Shown here in pieces: positions 14,086 to 21,910 of a DNA stretch of 26,418 nt; position 1 is the first letter of the stretch; every line of letters begins with the position of its first letter. The translations under genes were made by a program, and so were the position numbers. Under the pieces are notes generated by a model that had not been told where the DNA came from, searched no databases, and saw only the letters and a program-made list of their open reading frames with translations. Location of the stretch: NCBI GenBank assembly GCA_965216605.1, contig CBDCGG010000001.1:1-26418 (forward strand). Direction: 5' to 3'. The stretch is from JABAAW01 sp965216605 (GTDB taxonomy: Bacteria; Pseudomonadota; Alphaproteobacteria; JABAAW01).

Positions 14086-16110
14086 ATGGCAGAAAGCCCT
14101 CCCCCATCGGTTGTTACGCGTCCCTCTTCGAAGCCCGTCGAGAACTATAACTACCGCGTTCTTTTCTCGCACCCGCTGCCGTCGCTGGATACGGCGCACG
14201 CGCGTGCGTATCAGGCGCAAAACGCTGCTGGCGCCGAAGGATTTCTTGCCTATGTGTGCGATCGCCGTTATTTTGCAAGGCTGAGCGCCTGCGACGCTTT
14301 CGCACGCACGCGCCACAGCGCGTTGGTGCAGTTTGAAGAATGGCATTTGCAACGCGACACGGAGGGAGTGGAGCGTGTTGTTCTCATCTACCAACATCCG
14401 AACAAGCGTCTTTATTTGGAATCTCTGGAAGACACGACGACGGCGATGAACTTGCAGGAGTGCGTGAAGAGGTTTCTCAAGCCTGTTCTTCCTCCGTTGA
14501 ACGCGCTTCATGGTGCGGGACTGACCTATCGCGCCTTTTCGCCGACGAATCTTTTTGTTCAAACCTCTGAGATGAATTCGTTCGTATTAGGACAATGTCT
14601 GAGCGAGCCTGCCGGCACTTTACAGCCGAGCATGTTCGAAACGCCTACCTGCGCGATGGCGGAACTGCAAGGGCGAGGGAGCGAACTTGCTGCGAACGAC
14701 TACTACGCGCTGGGCGTGATGATGTTTACGCTGTTGCGAGGACATGTGCCTTTGCGCATGCTCTCGGAAGAAGCGGTTATCTTGCAAAAGGCGCGCTTGG
14801 GCTCGTACCGTGCGCTGCTGGAGCATGCGCAGTTGGAGGCGGAAAGCGCCGAGCTTTTACGAGGACTTTTGGATGACAACCCCGGCACACGCTGGGGCTA
14901 CGATGAGGTGGTGTCGTGGCTGGGCGGCTATCGTCGCTCGATCGACAACCACTTCACGCCGCCGCGCGCGAAAGTGCCGTACTACCTGCTTGAGCAGGCG
15001 ATCACCACGCGCCAAGAGATGTCCTACTTGCTGCATCGCAGCTGGCGCGAGGCGAGCGGTCCTAGCAAGCAATCGGATCTCGGACACTGGATCCGACGCT
15101 CGTTTGCCGACGATGCCGACGCACGAGCCATTCTGCAGTTGCAAGAGGAAAGCGCGATCTCGGATGTTCGCGAGACCGACCTTACCGACAACATGACCCG
15201 AACGCTCATCCTGCTGAACCCGCTGGCACCCATCCTGTGGCGCGATAAGGGCTTCACAGTCACGGGTATCGGCAACATGCTTGCTCAATACCACACCCAA
15301 CCCAGCAAGATGTCCATGCTGCTTCATGTCTTGCGTCAAGGCACGCATGATTTTTGGATGCGCCATCATATCTACAGCGCGCCGGTCTACATGTCTGCCG
15401 TCAATGCGATCACCAACCTTGTCCAACGCGTGCCGCCCGGCGATAACGATTTCGTCATGCTACGCTTCTTCTACACGCTCAACGTCGATGCGCCTTGCAT
15501 GTCGGCTCTGTTTTCTCGAGACTATGTCTACGGCTTGAACTCGCTTTTGGAACGCTTGGAGGAAAAGCTGGAAACGCACGAAGAAGGAACACGACTACAA
15601 TTGGACTCGCACCTTCTCGCCTACATCGCCGCCTACCACGATGCCATCGACACCGAAGCGATGGTGATCGCCCTGCAGAAGGGCGACCCCGTTCAAAGTG
15701 GGCTGGCGCAAGTACGCTTACTCAACATTGTCCAACGACGCTACAACCGCGTGCCGACTTACCATCTCTGCCGTGCGCTGTTGCCACTGCTCGAGCCCGC
15801 GCTGGAGCGTTTCCGCAACATCGAGAAACGAGAGCTCTTGCAGCAAAACCTGCAGGATTGTGTCAAAGACGGCTGGATCGAGCCCATGCTGACGCTCGTA
15901 GACAATCCTTCGCTGCTCGCCAAGGATGCCAGGGAATACTTCGAGGCGCAAAAAATCTACACAAAAAACCATCACGAACTCATGCGTATCGCTCACACGC
16001 ATCAGGACATGCCCACGCAAATCGAACGCACCGCGCACAACGCCGCCATGACAACGAGCTCCGGGCTCATGGTGGTAGGCTTCATCGCCATGCTCTTGAG
16101 GCTCATCTAG
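14086..16110 (+). CDS. Tail-anchored protein-kinase-like pseudokinase of unknown function
   Basis: The 674-residue product has a kinase-like N-terminal part (about 20-300). Recognisable pieces are the catalytic-loop region L-H-G-A-G-L-T-Y-R-A-F-S-P-T-N-L-F, the helix-F region N-D-Y-Y-A-L-G-V-M-M-F-T-L-L-R-G (from residue 204), and L-L-D-D-N-P-G-T-R-W near the lobe end. Catalytic residues are missing: the HRD Asp is Ala150, the DFG Asp is Gln170 in V-L-G-Q-C-L, and no VAIK-type Lys is evident. Asn155 is kept. A helical region of about 350 residues follows, and the last 18 residues are one hydrophobic segment (S-S-G-L-M-V-V-G-F-I-A-M-L-L), a C-terminal anchor. ATG 14086 lacks a Shine-Dalgarno; an in-frame TTG at 14035 is an alternative. 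The downstream membrane-protein gene starts one base after its stop. Confidence 0.72.
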   Translation: MAESPPPSVVTRPSSKPVENYNYRVLFSHPLPSLDTAHARAYQAQNAAGAEGFLAYVCDRRYFARLSACDAFARTRHSALVQFEEWHLQRDTEGVERVVLIYQHPNKRLYLESLEDTTTAMNLQECVKRFLKPVLPPLNALHGAGLTYRAFSPTNLFVQTSEMNSFVLGQCLSEPAGTLQPSMFETPTCAMAELQGRGSELAANDYYALGVMMFTLLRGHVPLRMLSEEAVILQKARLGSYRALLEHAQLEAESAELLRGLLDDNPGTRWGYDEVVSWLGGYRRSIDNHFTPPRAKVPYYLLEQAITTRQEMSYLLHRSWREASGPSKQSDLGHWIRRSFADDADARAILQLQEESAISDVRETDLTDNMTRTLILLNPLAPILWRDKGFTVTGIGNMLAQYHTQPSKMSMLLHVLRQGTHDFWMRHHIYSAPVYMSAVNAITNLVQRVPPGDNDFVMLRFFYTLNVDAPCMSALFSRDYVYGLNSLLERLEEKLETHEEGTRLQLDSHLLAYIAAYHDAIDTEAMVIALQKGDPVQSGLAQVRLLNIVQRRYNRVPTYHLCRALLPLLEPALERFRNIEKRELLQQNLQDCVKDGWIEPMLTLVDNPSLLAKDAREYFEAQKIYTKNHHELMRIAHTHQDMPTQIERTAHNAAMTTSSGLMVVGFIAMLLRLI

Positions 16111-16111
16111 C

Positions 16112-16666
16112 ATGACGATGCCGTCGCACGAAGAGCAACCCGAATCCACGCAGCATGATGCGCGCAGCAAGCTCGTCGTTCCGATTCTGACGACATGCCT
16201 TGTCGTCCTTGCCGGGCTCTATTCGCCGTGGATTCTGTTTATCTCCTTCGCCATGCTGCCCACCTTGCTCATTCGCACGATAGACAAGAGCGAAAAACGC
16301 CACCTGACTTTTTCTGTCACAGGTCTGAATATCACGGGATTGATGCTAGCCTTACAACACAGCTACAGTGCCTACGGACCTTCCCCCAAGCCCGGCATGC
16401 TATTTGAAGACTGGATCAATTGGGTCTTCCCCTTTGGTTTGGCATGGATTGGGGTGTTGTTTTTCATGGCATTTCCGGTTGCCTTCGCTAGCGTCATGGA
16501 AGTCACTCTCCAGCGCAAGGAGCAACGTTTGAAGGACAAGCAAAAAATGCTGCTTGAGGTGTGGGGAACGCAGTTGAGGCAAAAGGCGACTTCCACTAAT
16601 GAGAAGGACAACCCTGATCTTGAAAAAAATATGGGGAAAGAAAATGGCAACAACAAAACAGTGTGA
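16112..16666 (+). CDS. Small polytopic membrane protein, partner of the pseudokinase gene
   Basis: I do not recognise this 184-residue protein. It has about four hydrophobic segments: roughly 22-40, 42-57, 68-86 and 103-128. A charged, Lys/Glu/Gln-rich C-terminal tail of about 50 residues (Q-R-K-E-Q-R-L-K-D-K-Q-K) is likely cytoplasmic and partly coiled-coil. Its ATG at 16112 lies one base after the pseudokinase stop, so the two are almost certainly co-transcribed and translationally coupled. A second in-frame ATG sits at codon 3. An accessory or membrane-docking role for the pseudokinase is an inference from position only. Confidence 0.75.
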   Translation: MTMPSHEEQPESTQHDARSKLVVPILTTCLVVLAGLYSPWILFISFAMLPTLLIRTIDKSEKRHLTFSVTGLNITGLMLALQHSYSAYGPSPKPGMLFEDWINWVFPFGLAWIGVLFFMAFPVAFASVMEVTLQRKEQRLKDKQKMLLEVWGTQLRQKATSTNEKDNPDLEKNMGKENGNNKTV

Positions 16667-16696
16667 ACAGCTAGCCTACCCACTCTTTGCCGTTGT

Positions 16697-16710
16697 TCCT
16701 CTGCAGAGGA
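16697..16710. repeat. 14-bp perfect palindrome between convergent genes
   Basis: TCCTCTGCAGAGGA is a perfect palindrome, 30 bases after the membrane-protein stop. It has no loop and no T-tract, so it is not a standard terminator. Confidence 0.7.
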
Positions 16711-16712
16711 CG

Positions 16713-16768
16713 CTACTCTACTCTACTCTACTCTCCCCTCTTTAGTTCTCCCCTCTTTAGTTCTCCCC
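16713..16768. repeat. Composite tandem repeat overlapping the rpoH stop codon
   Basis: Four copies of CTACT (16713-16732) are followed by two copies of CTCCCCTCTTTAGTT (16733-16747 and 16748-16762) and a partial third (CTCCCC, 16763-16768). TTA at 16757-16759, inside the second 15-bp unit, is the TAA stop codon of the minus-strand rpoH. The spacer between the convergent genes is thus largely repeat, as at 2707-2804. Confidence 0.9.
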
Positions 16769-17749
16769 TTTTTTCCCGCGCCGCGCAGAAGGGGCGGGAG
16801 CAACGGAGGGTTGCTGTGACAAATCGGGCAAGGATGCGTTAGGCAAGGATGCGTCAGACAAGAGTGCCTGTTCTTTCTGTGCGACCGCGATTCGCAGTTT
16901 TTCAAATGCTGCCGCTTCGATTTGGCGAATTCGCTCTCTGCTGACGCGATAGCGTTTGCTCAAATCTTCGAGCGTTGATGCATGCTCTTGCAAGCGTCTA
17001 GCGCGTATTATATCGCGCTCGCGGGGCTTTAGCGTCTGTAGTGCTTCTTCCAAGATTGCGCGTCGGTAGCGTTTTTCGTCTTTGTCGAGAAAAGCAGTTT
17101 CAAAGTCTGCGCTCTCGTCTTCGATCCATTCCTGCCAAGCGTCGCCGTCTTCGCCTACGGGTGTCTGCAGCGACAGGTCGCGTGACGACAATCTTGCGTG
17201 CATCATTTCTACCTCGCGAGTGTCGACATCCAGCGTAGCGGCGATTTTAGCCACCTCTTCTGGGCTGATCTGTTGGCTGTCGATGGCGCGCATCTGTTGG
17301 CGCAGTTTGCGTAAGTTAAAGAAGAGTTTCTTCTGCGCTGCCGTCGTTCCGATCTTGACCAGCGACCATGAGCGCAGCACATAATCTTGCACTGCCGCGC
17401 GGATCCACCACATGGCATATGTTGCCAAGCGAAAGCCGCGCTCCGGATCGTAACGCCGCACCGCTTGTAGTAATCCGATATTGCCTTCCGAGACGAGCTC
17501 TGCGTATGGCAAGCCGTAGCCGCGGTAGCCGGCGGCGATCTTTGCGACAAGCCGCAAATGGCTCAGCACCAGACGATGCGCCGCTTCGACATCCTTGTGA
17601 TCTATCCAACGTCGAGCAAGCATGTATTCCTCCTCGCGCTCAAGCAGAGGCACCTTGCGGATTTCAGCAAGATAATGCTCCAGCCCATCCTCGCTGACGC
17701 CCAACGAAGCGGGGCTACGCGCAACGACCGCCTTACTTACTTTCGACAC
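16757..17749 (-). CDS. rpoH: RNA polymerase sigma-32 factor
   Basis: RpoH directs RNA polymerase to heat-shock promoters. The 330-residue product has region 1.2/2 features (A-E-I-R-K-V-P-L-L, then L-V-S-E-G-N-I-G-L-L-Q-A-V-R-R-Y-D-P-E-R-G-F-R-L-A-T-Y-A-M-W-W-I-R). The RpoH box Q-K-K-L-F-F-N-L-R is at 139-147, diagnostic against housekeeping sigma-70. Region 4.2 is present near the end (L-S-K-R-Y-R-V-S-R-E-R-I-R-Q-I-E). A tail of about 40 Ser/Ala/Pro-rich residues follows, encoded partly by two copies of GGCAAGGATGCGT(T/C)A (16827-16856). The start is GTG at 17749 with GGATGA upstream. The gene is convergent to the membrane-protein gene and divergent from purH. Confidence 0.95.
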   Translation of the reverse strand: MSKVSKAVVARSPASLGVSEDGLEHYLAEIRKVPLLEREEEYMLARRWIDHKDVEAAHRLVLSHLRLVAKIAAGYRGYGLPYAELVSEGNIGLLQAVRRYDPERGFRLATYAMWWIRAAVQDYVLRSWSLVKIGTTAAQKKLFFNLRKLRQQMRAIDSQQISPEEVAKIAATLDVDTREVEMMHARLSSRDLSLQTPVGEDGDAWQEWIEDESADFETAFLDKDEKRYRRAILEEALQTLKPRERDIIRARRLQEHASTLEDLSKRYRVSRERIRQIEAAAFEKLRIAVAQKEQALLSDASLPNASLPDLSQQPSVAPAPSARRGKKGEN

Positions 17750-17801
17750 AAAACATCATCCCAAACATTATTCCAAAAACCGTCTCTGTCTAGCACAAGG
17801 C

Positions 17802-17830
17802 TTTACAGAAACATTGCTCTGTGCGATTAT
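17802..17830 (+). promoter_or_regulatory. Candidate sigma-70 promoter for purH
   Basis: TTTACA (17802-17807) and GATTAT (17825-17830) are 17 bases apart, about 47 bases before the purH ATG. A neighbouring TATAGT (17828-17833) gives an alternative -10 with a 20-base spacer. No PurR-like operator was recognised. Confidence 0.45.
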
Positions 17831-17876
17831 AGTAAATTATAGGGAAGAATTCTTGTTGAAAACAACAGAGGAGTGA

Positions 17877-19625
17877 ATGACCATGCCTGATGAGGTGTTT
17901 TCAGGGACAGACCGAACAGACAGTAAGGACGCGAGCCAAACGATACTCGCCCAACAACAGCACAAGAGCTTCGCGTTGTTTTCTCTGCGAGAGGCAGAGT
18001 CGGTTTTGCCGTTGGCGAAAGCCCTGCAAAAGAGGAACATCGGACTTTTGGCGACCCAAGGCACGCAAGAGCGTTTGGCACAGCATGGCATCAAGGCGAT
18101 CTCGGTGGAGGACTACACGGGTGTCGGAGAAGTAGCGCAAGGACGTGTGAAGACGCTGCACCCCCGCATTCTCGGCGGTATCCTGTGCGAACGCGATGTC
18201 GAGGTGGAGCGGCTGCCCGATGGCAATCAGATTTTTCCGATCGACTATGTGATCGTGCAACCCTATCCATTCCACGACATTGCGCAAAGTTTTGCGGAAG
18301 GAGACTTCTCTCCTGATGATGTTGACAAGCTGCTGGCGTACATCGATATCGGCGGGATCGCGCTTTTGCGCGCGGCGGCAAAGAACTATCACCATGTGTG
18401 CGCGCTCTACGAGCAAAAAGACTTCGACGCGGTGGCAGCGATCGTCGCAGCCACGCCTGAAAACGGCGGCGGTGGTGCCGGCATCGACGAAGAGTTGCTA
18501 CGGATTTTAGCCAGCAAGGTCTTTCAAATGACGGCACTCAACGACATGATGATCAGCGAATGGTTGGGCAGGGTCGTCTCGGACAACCCCTTGCCTGCGC
18601 ATCGCAACAGTTTTGCCGACCAAGCCTTGCTGTTGCGCTACGGGGAGAATCCACATCAAGCGGCGGCATTGTTTGCCGTCAAGCAAAACTATGCCTTGCC
18701 TTCCGCCTTTCAACCCTCGTCGCCGATGCTCAGCGGACGCACTCCCAGCTACAACAACCTGCTCGATGCCTACAAGGCTACGCGCGCCGTGCTGCGCCAA
18801 GAGCATCCCGCCTGTGCGATCATCAAACACGGCAACCTTTGCGGTTTTGCGCTTGCAAGTAGCGTCGAGCAAGCCTACAAGCTCGCCTACAAGGGAGACA
18901 GCCCCTCCGCCTACGGCGGTGTCGTCGCCGTCAACCGCCCTTGCGACGAGAGCTTGCTGGAGATACTGACGAAAAAATTTCTTGCCCTCATCGCCGCGCC
19001 CTCTTTTGCAGAGAATGCTCTGGAGAAGATAGCAGAAAAAGCCAACCCGCCCTTACTTCTACCCTACCCTCGCCTCGCCTACGATATCGACGGAGACTTA
19101 GAGGTGCGCTCGCTCGGCAAGCACTTGCGCATCCTGCAAACGCCAAACGACGCTCGGCTCACGCTCGACGACATCGCACACAAGAGCACATTAGAGCCGA
19201 CGGCGGCGCAGAAAGCAGCCCTGCTGTTTGCCTTCGATGCCGCCTCCCAGATGACCTCCAACGCCATCGCCATCGTCAGCGCACCCGCCGCACCCGCCGC
19301 ACCCGCCGCACCCGCCGCACCCGCCGCCGAGGCTATCTTGTCTCACGCCACCTTGGGACTGGGTTGCGGACAAACTAGCCGCATCGATGCTGTCGAGATC
19401 GCGCTACACAAGGCGCGCCGCGAAGGACACGATCTGAAGGGATGCGTCGCAGCCTCCGACGGATTCTTTCCCTTTACCGATTCGCTCGACGCGCTTGCTA
19501 AGGCGGGCATCGTCGCTATCCTCCATCCAGGCGGAGGAAAAAATGACGCGCTCATCATCGAGCACGCCAACAACTTGGGAATAACCCTATGCTCGACCGG
19601 CGGCGTGCGCGCCTTCAGCCATTAA
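17877..19625 (+). CDS. purH: Bifunctional AICAR formyltransferase / IMP cyclohydrolase
   Basis: PurH does the last two steps of IMP synthesis. The N-terminal MGS-like cyclohydrolase domain shows G-R-V-K-T-L-H-P-R-I-L-G-G-I-L, P-Y-P-F and Y-I-D-I-G-G-I-A-L-L-R-A-A-A-K-N. The transformylase part has L-R-Y-G-E-N-P-H-Q, I-I-K-H-G-N-L-C-G, S-A-Y-G-G-V-V-A-V-N and L-G-C-G-Q-T-S-R-I-D, and it ends H-P-G-G-G-K-N-D then V-R-A-F-S-H. At 582 residues it is longer than the usual 510-530 or so. Odd points: S-L-R-E-A-E replaces the usual S-D-K-T-G phosphate loop, Leu replaces Pro in the usual K-H-x-N-P-C-G, and an (Ala-Pro-Ala)5 insert is present. GAGGAG precedes two ATGs: 17877 (3-base spacing) and 17883 (9 bases, better placed). 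Confidence 0.93.
   Translation: MTMPDEVFSGTDRTDSKDASQTILAQQQHKSFALFSLREAESVLPLAKALQKRNIGLLATQGTQERLAQHGIKAISVEDYTGVGEVAQGRVKTLHPRILGGILCERDVEVERLPDGNQIFPIDYVIVQPYPFHDIAQSFAEGDFSPDDVDKLLAYIDIGGIALLRAAAKNYHHVCALYEQKDFDAVAAIVAATPENGGGGAGIDEELLRILASKVFQMTALNDMMISEWLGRVVSDNPLPAHRNSFADQALLLRYGENPHQAAALFAVKQNYALPSAFQPSSPMLSGRTPSYNNLLDAYKATRAVLRQEHPACAIIKHGNLCGFALASSVEQAYKLAYKGDSPSAYGGVVAVNRPCDESLLEILTKKFLALIAAPSFAENALEKIAEKANPPLLLPYPRLAYDIDGDLEVRSLGKHLRILQTPNDARLTLDDIAHKSTLEPTAAQKAALLFAFDAASQMTSNAIAIVSAPAAPAAPAAPAAPAAEAILSHATLGLGCGQTSRIDAVEIALHKARREGHDLKGCVAASDGFFPFTDSLDALAKAGIVAILHPGGGKNDALIIEHANNLGITLCSTGGVRAFSH
19281..19325. repeat. Five-copy 9-bp repeat inside purH
   Basis: GCACCCGCC is repeated five times without interruption, in frame, encoding Ala-Pro-Ala from residue 469. 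It lies between S-N-A-I-A-I-V and L-G-C-G-Q, where most PurH proteins have a short loop. Confidence 0.93.
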
Positions 19626-19641
19626 CCTTGACCCCGACCCC

Positions 19642-20229
19642 TTAGCGCAAACTGCCCGCTTGCCTTGTTTTTACGCTGTTTTTTGCGCTATTTTTTTTCG
19701 TTTGAGCACCGCGCTCGCCTTCTGATCTTTCGCCTTTTTTGCCAAAGACATTGCGCGGCAGCTTGTGGAGCGCGCGTTCAAATAGCAACGCCTGAACTTT
19801 AGGCTCTGTGAGACTTCGCTGCAGTGCCTTTTCGCTCGCTCCTAGCACGGTTGCAACGAAGCTCGCGCGCGCGCGCGTTTGCCAACGCGCCTCGACTTCT
19901 GCCAAGCGTTCTTCTGCGAACCTGCGCACCCGCTTGACGCTCTCGGCACGTTCAAGGCGCGCCTCGCGGCTCATCTCTCTGACCTCTTCTTTCGCCTGCA
20001 AGAGGATCTGCTCGACTTCCCGCTCGGCGTTCTTGTCGCGAAACAACACCTCAGCGAGCTCGCGCGAGGCTTGTTCTCTGAGGTCGCGTGCGTCGTCGAG
20101 CTCCTTCGAAATCGCATTGATGCGTTCGTCTAGCGCCGCCTTCACACGAGGCTTCGCCTTGACAAACACGAAGACGCACAGCAACACGAAAGCCGCATCG
20201 ACCCAAAATACGGGTTCGTGAAAGAACAC
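19642..20229 (-). CDS. atpF: F0 ATP synthase subunit b
   Basis: Subunit b is part of the peripheral stalk holding F1 against the rotor. The 195-residue product has one N-terminal membrane helix (about 8-24), then a long charged helix rich in Glu, Arg, Ala and Lys with V-K-A-A-L-D-E-R-I-N-A-I, typical of b. A Lys/Gly/Ser-rich tail follows (K-K-G-E-R-S-E-G). It starts with GTG, and GGGAG lies 4 bases before it. It is the last gene of the run, 18 bases after subunit b', and convergent with purH (16-base gap, no terminator seen). The F1 genes are not in the window, as expected for the split alphaproteobacterial arrangement. Confidence 0.9.
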   Translation of the reverse strand: MFFHEPVFWVDAAFVLLCVFVFVKAKPRVKAALDERINAISKELDDARDLREQASRELAEVLFRDKNAEREVEQILLQAKEEVREMSREARLERAESVKRVRRFAEERLAEVEARWQTRARASFVATVLGASEKALQRSLTEPKVQALLFERALHKLPRNVFGKKGERSEGERGAQTKKNSAKNSVKTRQAGSLR

Positions 20230-20247
20230 CCCTCTCCCAACCCGTCG

Positions 20248-20829
20248 CTAGCTTTCGCTGCCTTGGCGAGCCGCTAGCCTTGCTTGCGGCTTATTGTTTT
20301 TTTGCTTGGGCAAGGTATCGGACAAGGCATCGGGCAAGGTATCGATTTGCTCTCGAACGCAGTGCCGTAGCTCTTCGGAGGTCACTCGGTAGTCGCTACC
20401 CAAGACCTTGCCCAAGACCTTCTGTACGACCTGTACGATCTCCTTCTCAGCGTTCTTGAGGGTTTGGTCGTGCCGCGCGGCAAGTAGCCTTTCGCTTTCG
20501 GCTATTTTGGCTGTGATCTGCTGTTCGATCTCGGCTAATCGCTTGTCTGTTTTTTCTCGCTCGAGCAAGGTGATCTCTGTGCGCATGCGATCACCCTCCA
20601 TCTGTGCGTTGCTCACCATGTAGGCGATGCGACTGCCGAACTCTTCCGCCTCCAGCTTCGTCTCTTCGGCGCGGCGTTGGTCGGATTCAACCTGAAAAAC
20701 GCGCGCCTCCAGAATCGACACCATGCGCGGGATCAGCACGCGCGACATCGTGAAGTACAAGACTCCGAAGGTAACCAACAGCCAAAAAATCTGGCTGAGG
20801 TATGTATCGAATTGCTCCAGCTGAGGCAC
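20248..20829 (-). CDS. atpF': F0 ATP synthase subunit b'
   Basis: This is the second peripheral-stalk subunit of alphaproteobacterial and photosynthetic ATP synthases. From the GTG at 20829 it has 193 residues and begins P-Q-L-E-Q-F-D-T-Y-L-S-Q-I-F-W-L, matching the usual b' N-terminus (M-P-Q-x-D...S-Q-x-F-W-L). A membrane helix (about 12-30) ending M-S-R-V-L-I-P-R follows, then a long charged helix. The frame is open much further upstream, but that part overlaps atpE, so the longer start is rejected. No Shine-Dalgarno precedes the GTG; AGGAAAGG stands right after the atpE stop, with no usable in-frame start close by. An unusual initiation codon therefore remains possible. Confidence 0.82.
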   Translation of the reverse strand: MPQLEQFDTYLSQIFWLLVTFGVLYFTMSRVLIPRMVSILEARVFQVESDQRRAEETKLEAEEFGSRIAYMVSNAQMEGDRMRTEITLLEREKTDKRLAEIEQQITAKIAESERLLAARHDQTLKNAEKEIVQVVQKVLGKVLGSDYRVTSEELRHCVREQIDTLPDALSDTLPKQKNNKPQARLAARQGSES

Positions 20830-20873
20830 GGCAAGAAGAGATGCTAGCGAGAAGAAGTAATAATAGCCTTTCC

Positions 20874-21101
20874 TCAGAAGATGAACATGATCATCAGCCC
20901 GATCAGCAGGGCAAAGAGCGCGATGGCTTCGGTGACGGCGAATCCGACCCAAATGGATGCGCCGATTTCTTTTTTCGCCGCGGGATTGCGAGCGATAGCT
21001 TGAAAATAGCTTGCCCACACGTTTCCGACGCCGATACCGGCACCGATCATGCCGATCGCAGCCAAGCCGGCTCCGATCAGTTTTGCTGCTTCAACTTCCA
21101 T
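20874..21101 (-). CDS. atpE: F0 ATP synthase subunit c
   Basis: Subunit c forms the proton-driven rotor ring. The 75-residue product is a two-helix hairpin: a glycine-rich first helix (G-A-G-I-G-V-G), the polar loop R-N-P (38-40), and a second helix with the proton-carrying Glu58 in V-T-E-A-I-A-L-F. No Na+-binding motif was recognised, so proton coupling is expected. AAGGAAGG lies 6 bases upstream of the ATG. It lies 54 bases downstream of atpB. Confidence 0.97.
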   Translation of the reverse strand: MEVEAAKLIGAGLAAIGMIGAGIGVGNVWASYFQAIARNPAAKKEIGASIWVGFAVTEAIALFALLIGLMIMFIF

Positions 21102-21155
21102 GGAAAACCTTCCTTTTTAAAAGCGCTGAGCCACGAGGCTCGGTTTTCTTGCAGG

Positions 21156-21893
21156 CTAGTGCAAATAGAGCGCATCGTGCAAGTAAATACAGGTGAGGAT
21201 TGCAAAAACATACGCTTGTATGAAGGCGACCAAAATCTCCAACGCTGTGATTGCCAGCAAGCCTACGAAGGGCACGATCCCCAAAATGCCGAGCGAGACG
21301 ACGAAACCCGCGATCACCTTCAGCAAAACATGCCCGACGACCATATTGGCGAATAGGCGCACGGAAAGGCTAACAGGACGCGATAAGTAGGAGAGCAACT
21401 CGATAGGAATCAGCAACGGCGCGAGAAACCACGGCGTGCCGTGCGGCAGGAACAGGCGCAGAAAGCCTTGTCCGTGGCGCGCGATACCTAACAATGTCAC
21501 GCCGAGAAAGATGGCACCTGCCAAGAAGAAGTTCACCGCCAGATGGCTAGTGAAGGTGAAGGAGCCGGGCAGCAATCCCGCAACATTGCCGACGAGGATG
21601 AACATGAACAAAGAGAAGATAAAGGGAAAAAATCGTTTTCCTTCCTTGCCGATGTTGTCGCGCACCATGTCGGCGACCGTCTTATAGACCTGCTCGGCGA
21701 TCAGTTGCGCGTAGCCCGGCACCAGCGCGCGCTTGCGTGTTGCGAAGAAAAAGGAGAGGCAGATGGCAAACACGCTCAGCGTCATCCACAACGCGGAGTT
21801 TGTGTAAGAGATGTCGAGACGCTCAGAGAGGCGAAGCGAGAGCAACGGCTCGATACGAAACTGATCTAGCGGAGAGTGACTTTCGCCAGCCAT
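21156..21893 (-). CDS. atpB: F0 ATP synthase subunit a
   Basis: Subunit a forms the proton half-channels beside the c ring. The 245-residue product has five to six membrane helices. The key helix L-S-R-P-V-S-L-S-V-R-L-F-A-N-M-V-V-G-H (about 165-185) carries the essential Arg (the counterpart of E. coli Arg210). The final helices are A-I-T-A-L-E-I-L-V-A-F-I-Q-A-Y-V-F-A-I-L-T. N-V-A-G-L-L-P-G is also characteristic. It starts 17 bases after atpI. Confidence 0.97.
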   Translation of the reverse strand: MAGESHSPLDQFRIEPLLSLRLSERLDISYTNSALWMTLSVFAICLSFFFATRKRALVPGYAQLIAEQVYKTVADMVRDNIGKEGKRFFPFIFSLFMFILVGNVAGLLPGSFTFTSHLAVNFFLAGAIFLGVTLLGIARHGQGFLRLFLPHGTPWFLAPLLIPIELLSYLSRPVSLSVRLFANMVVGHVLLKVIAGFVVSLGILGIVPFVGLLAITALEILVAFIQAYVFAILTCIYLHDALYLH

Positions 21894-21910
21894 GAAACGA
21901 CGACCTTGCC

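Noticed and set aside
16697..16710. Rho-independent terminator at the 14-bp palindrome
   Set aside because: It has no loop and no T-tract on either side.
20830..21018. Longer N-terminus for subunit b' starting inside atpE
   Set aside because: These codons overlap atpE in another frame and give an Arg/His-rich sequence unlike any b' subunit; the family match begins at the GTG at 20829.
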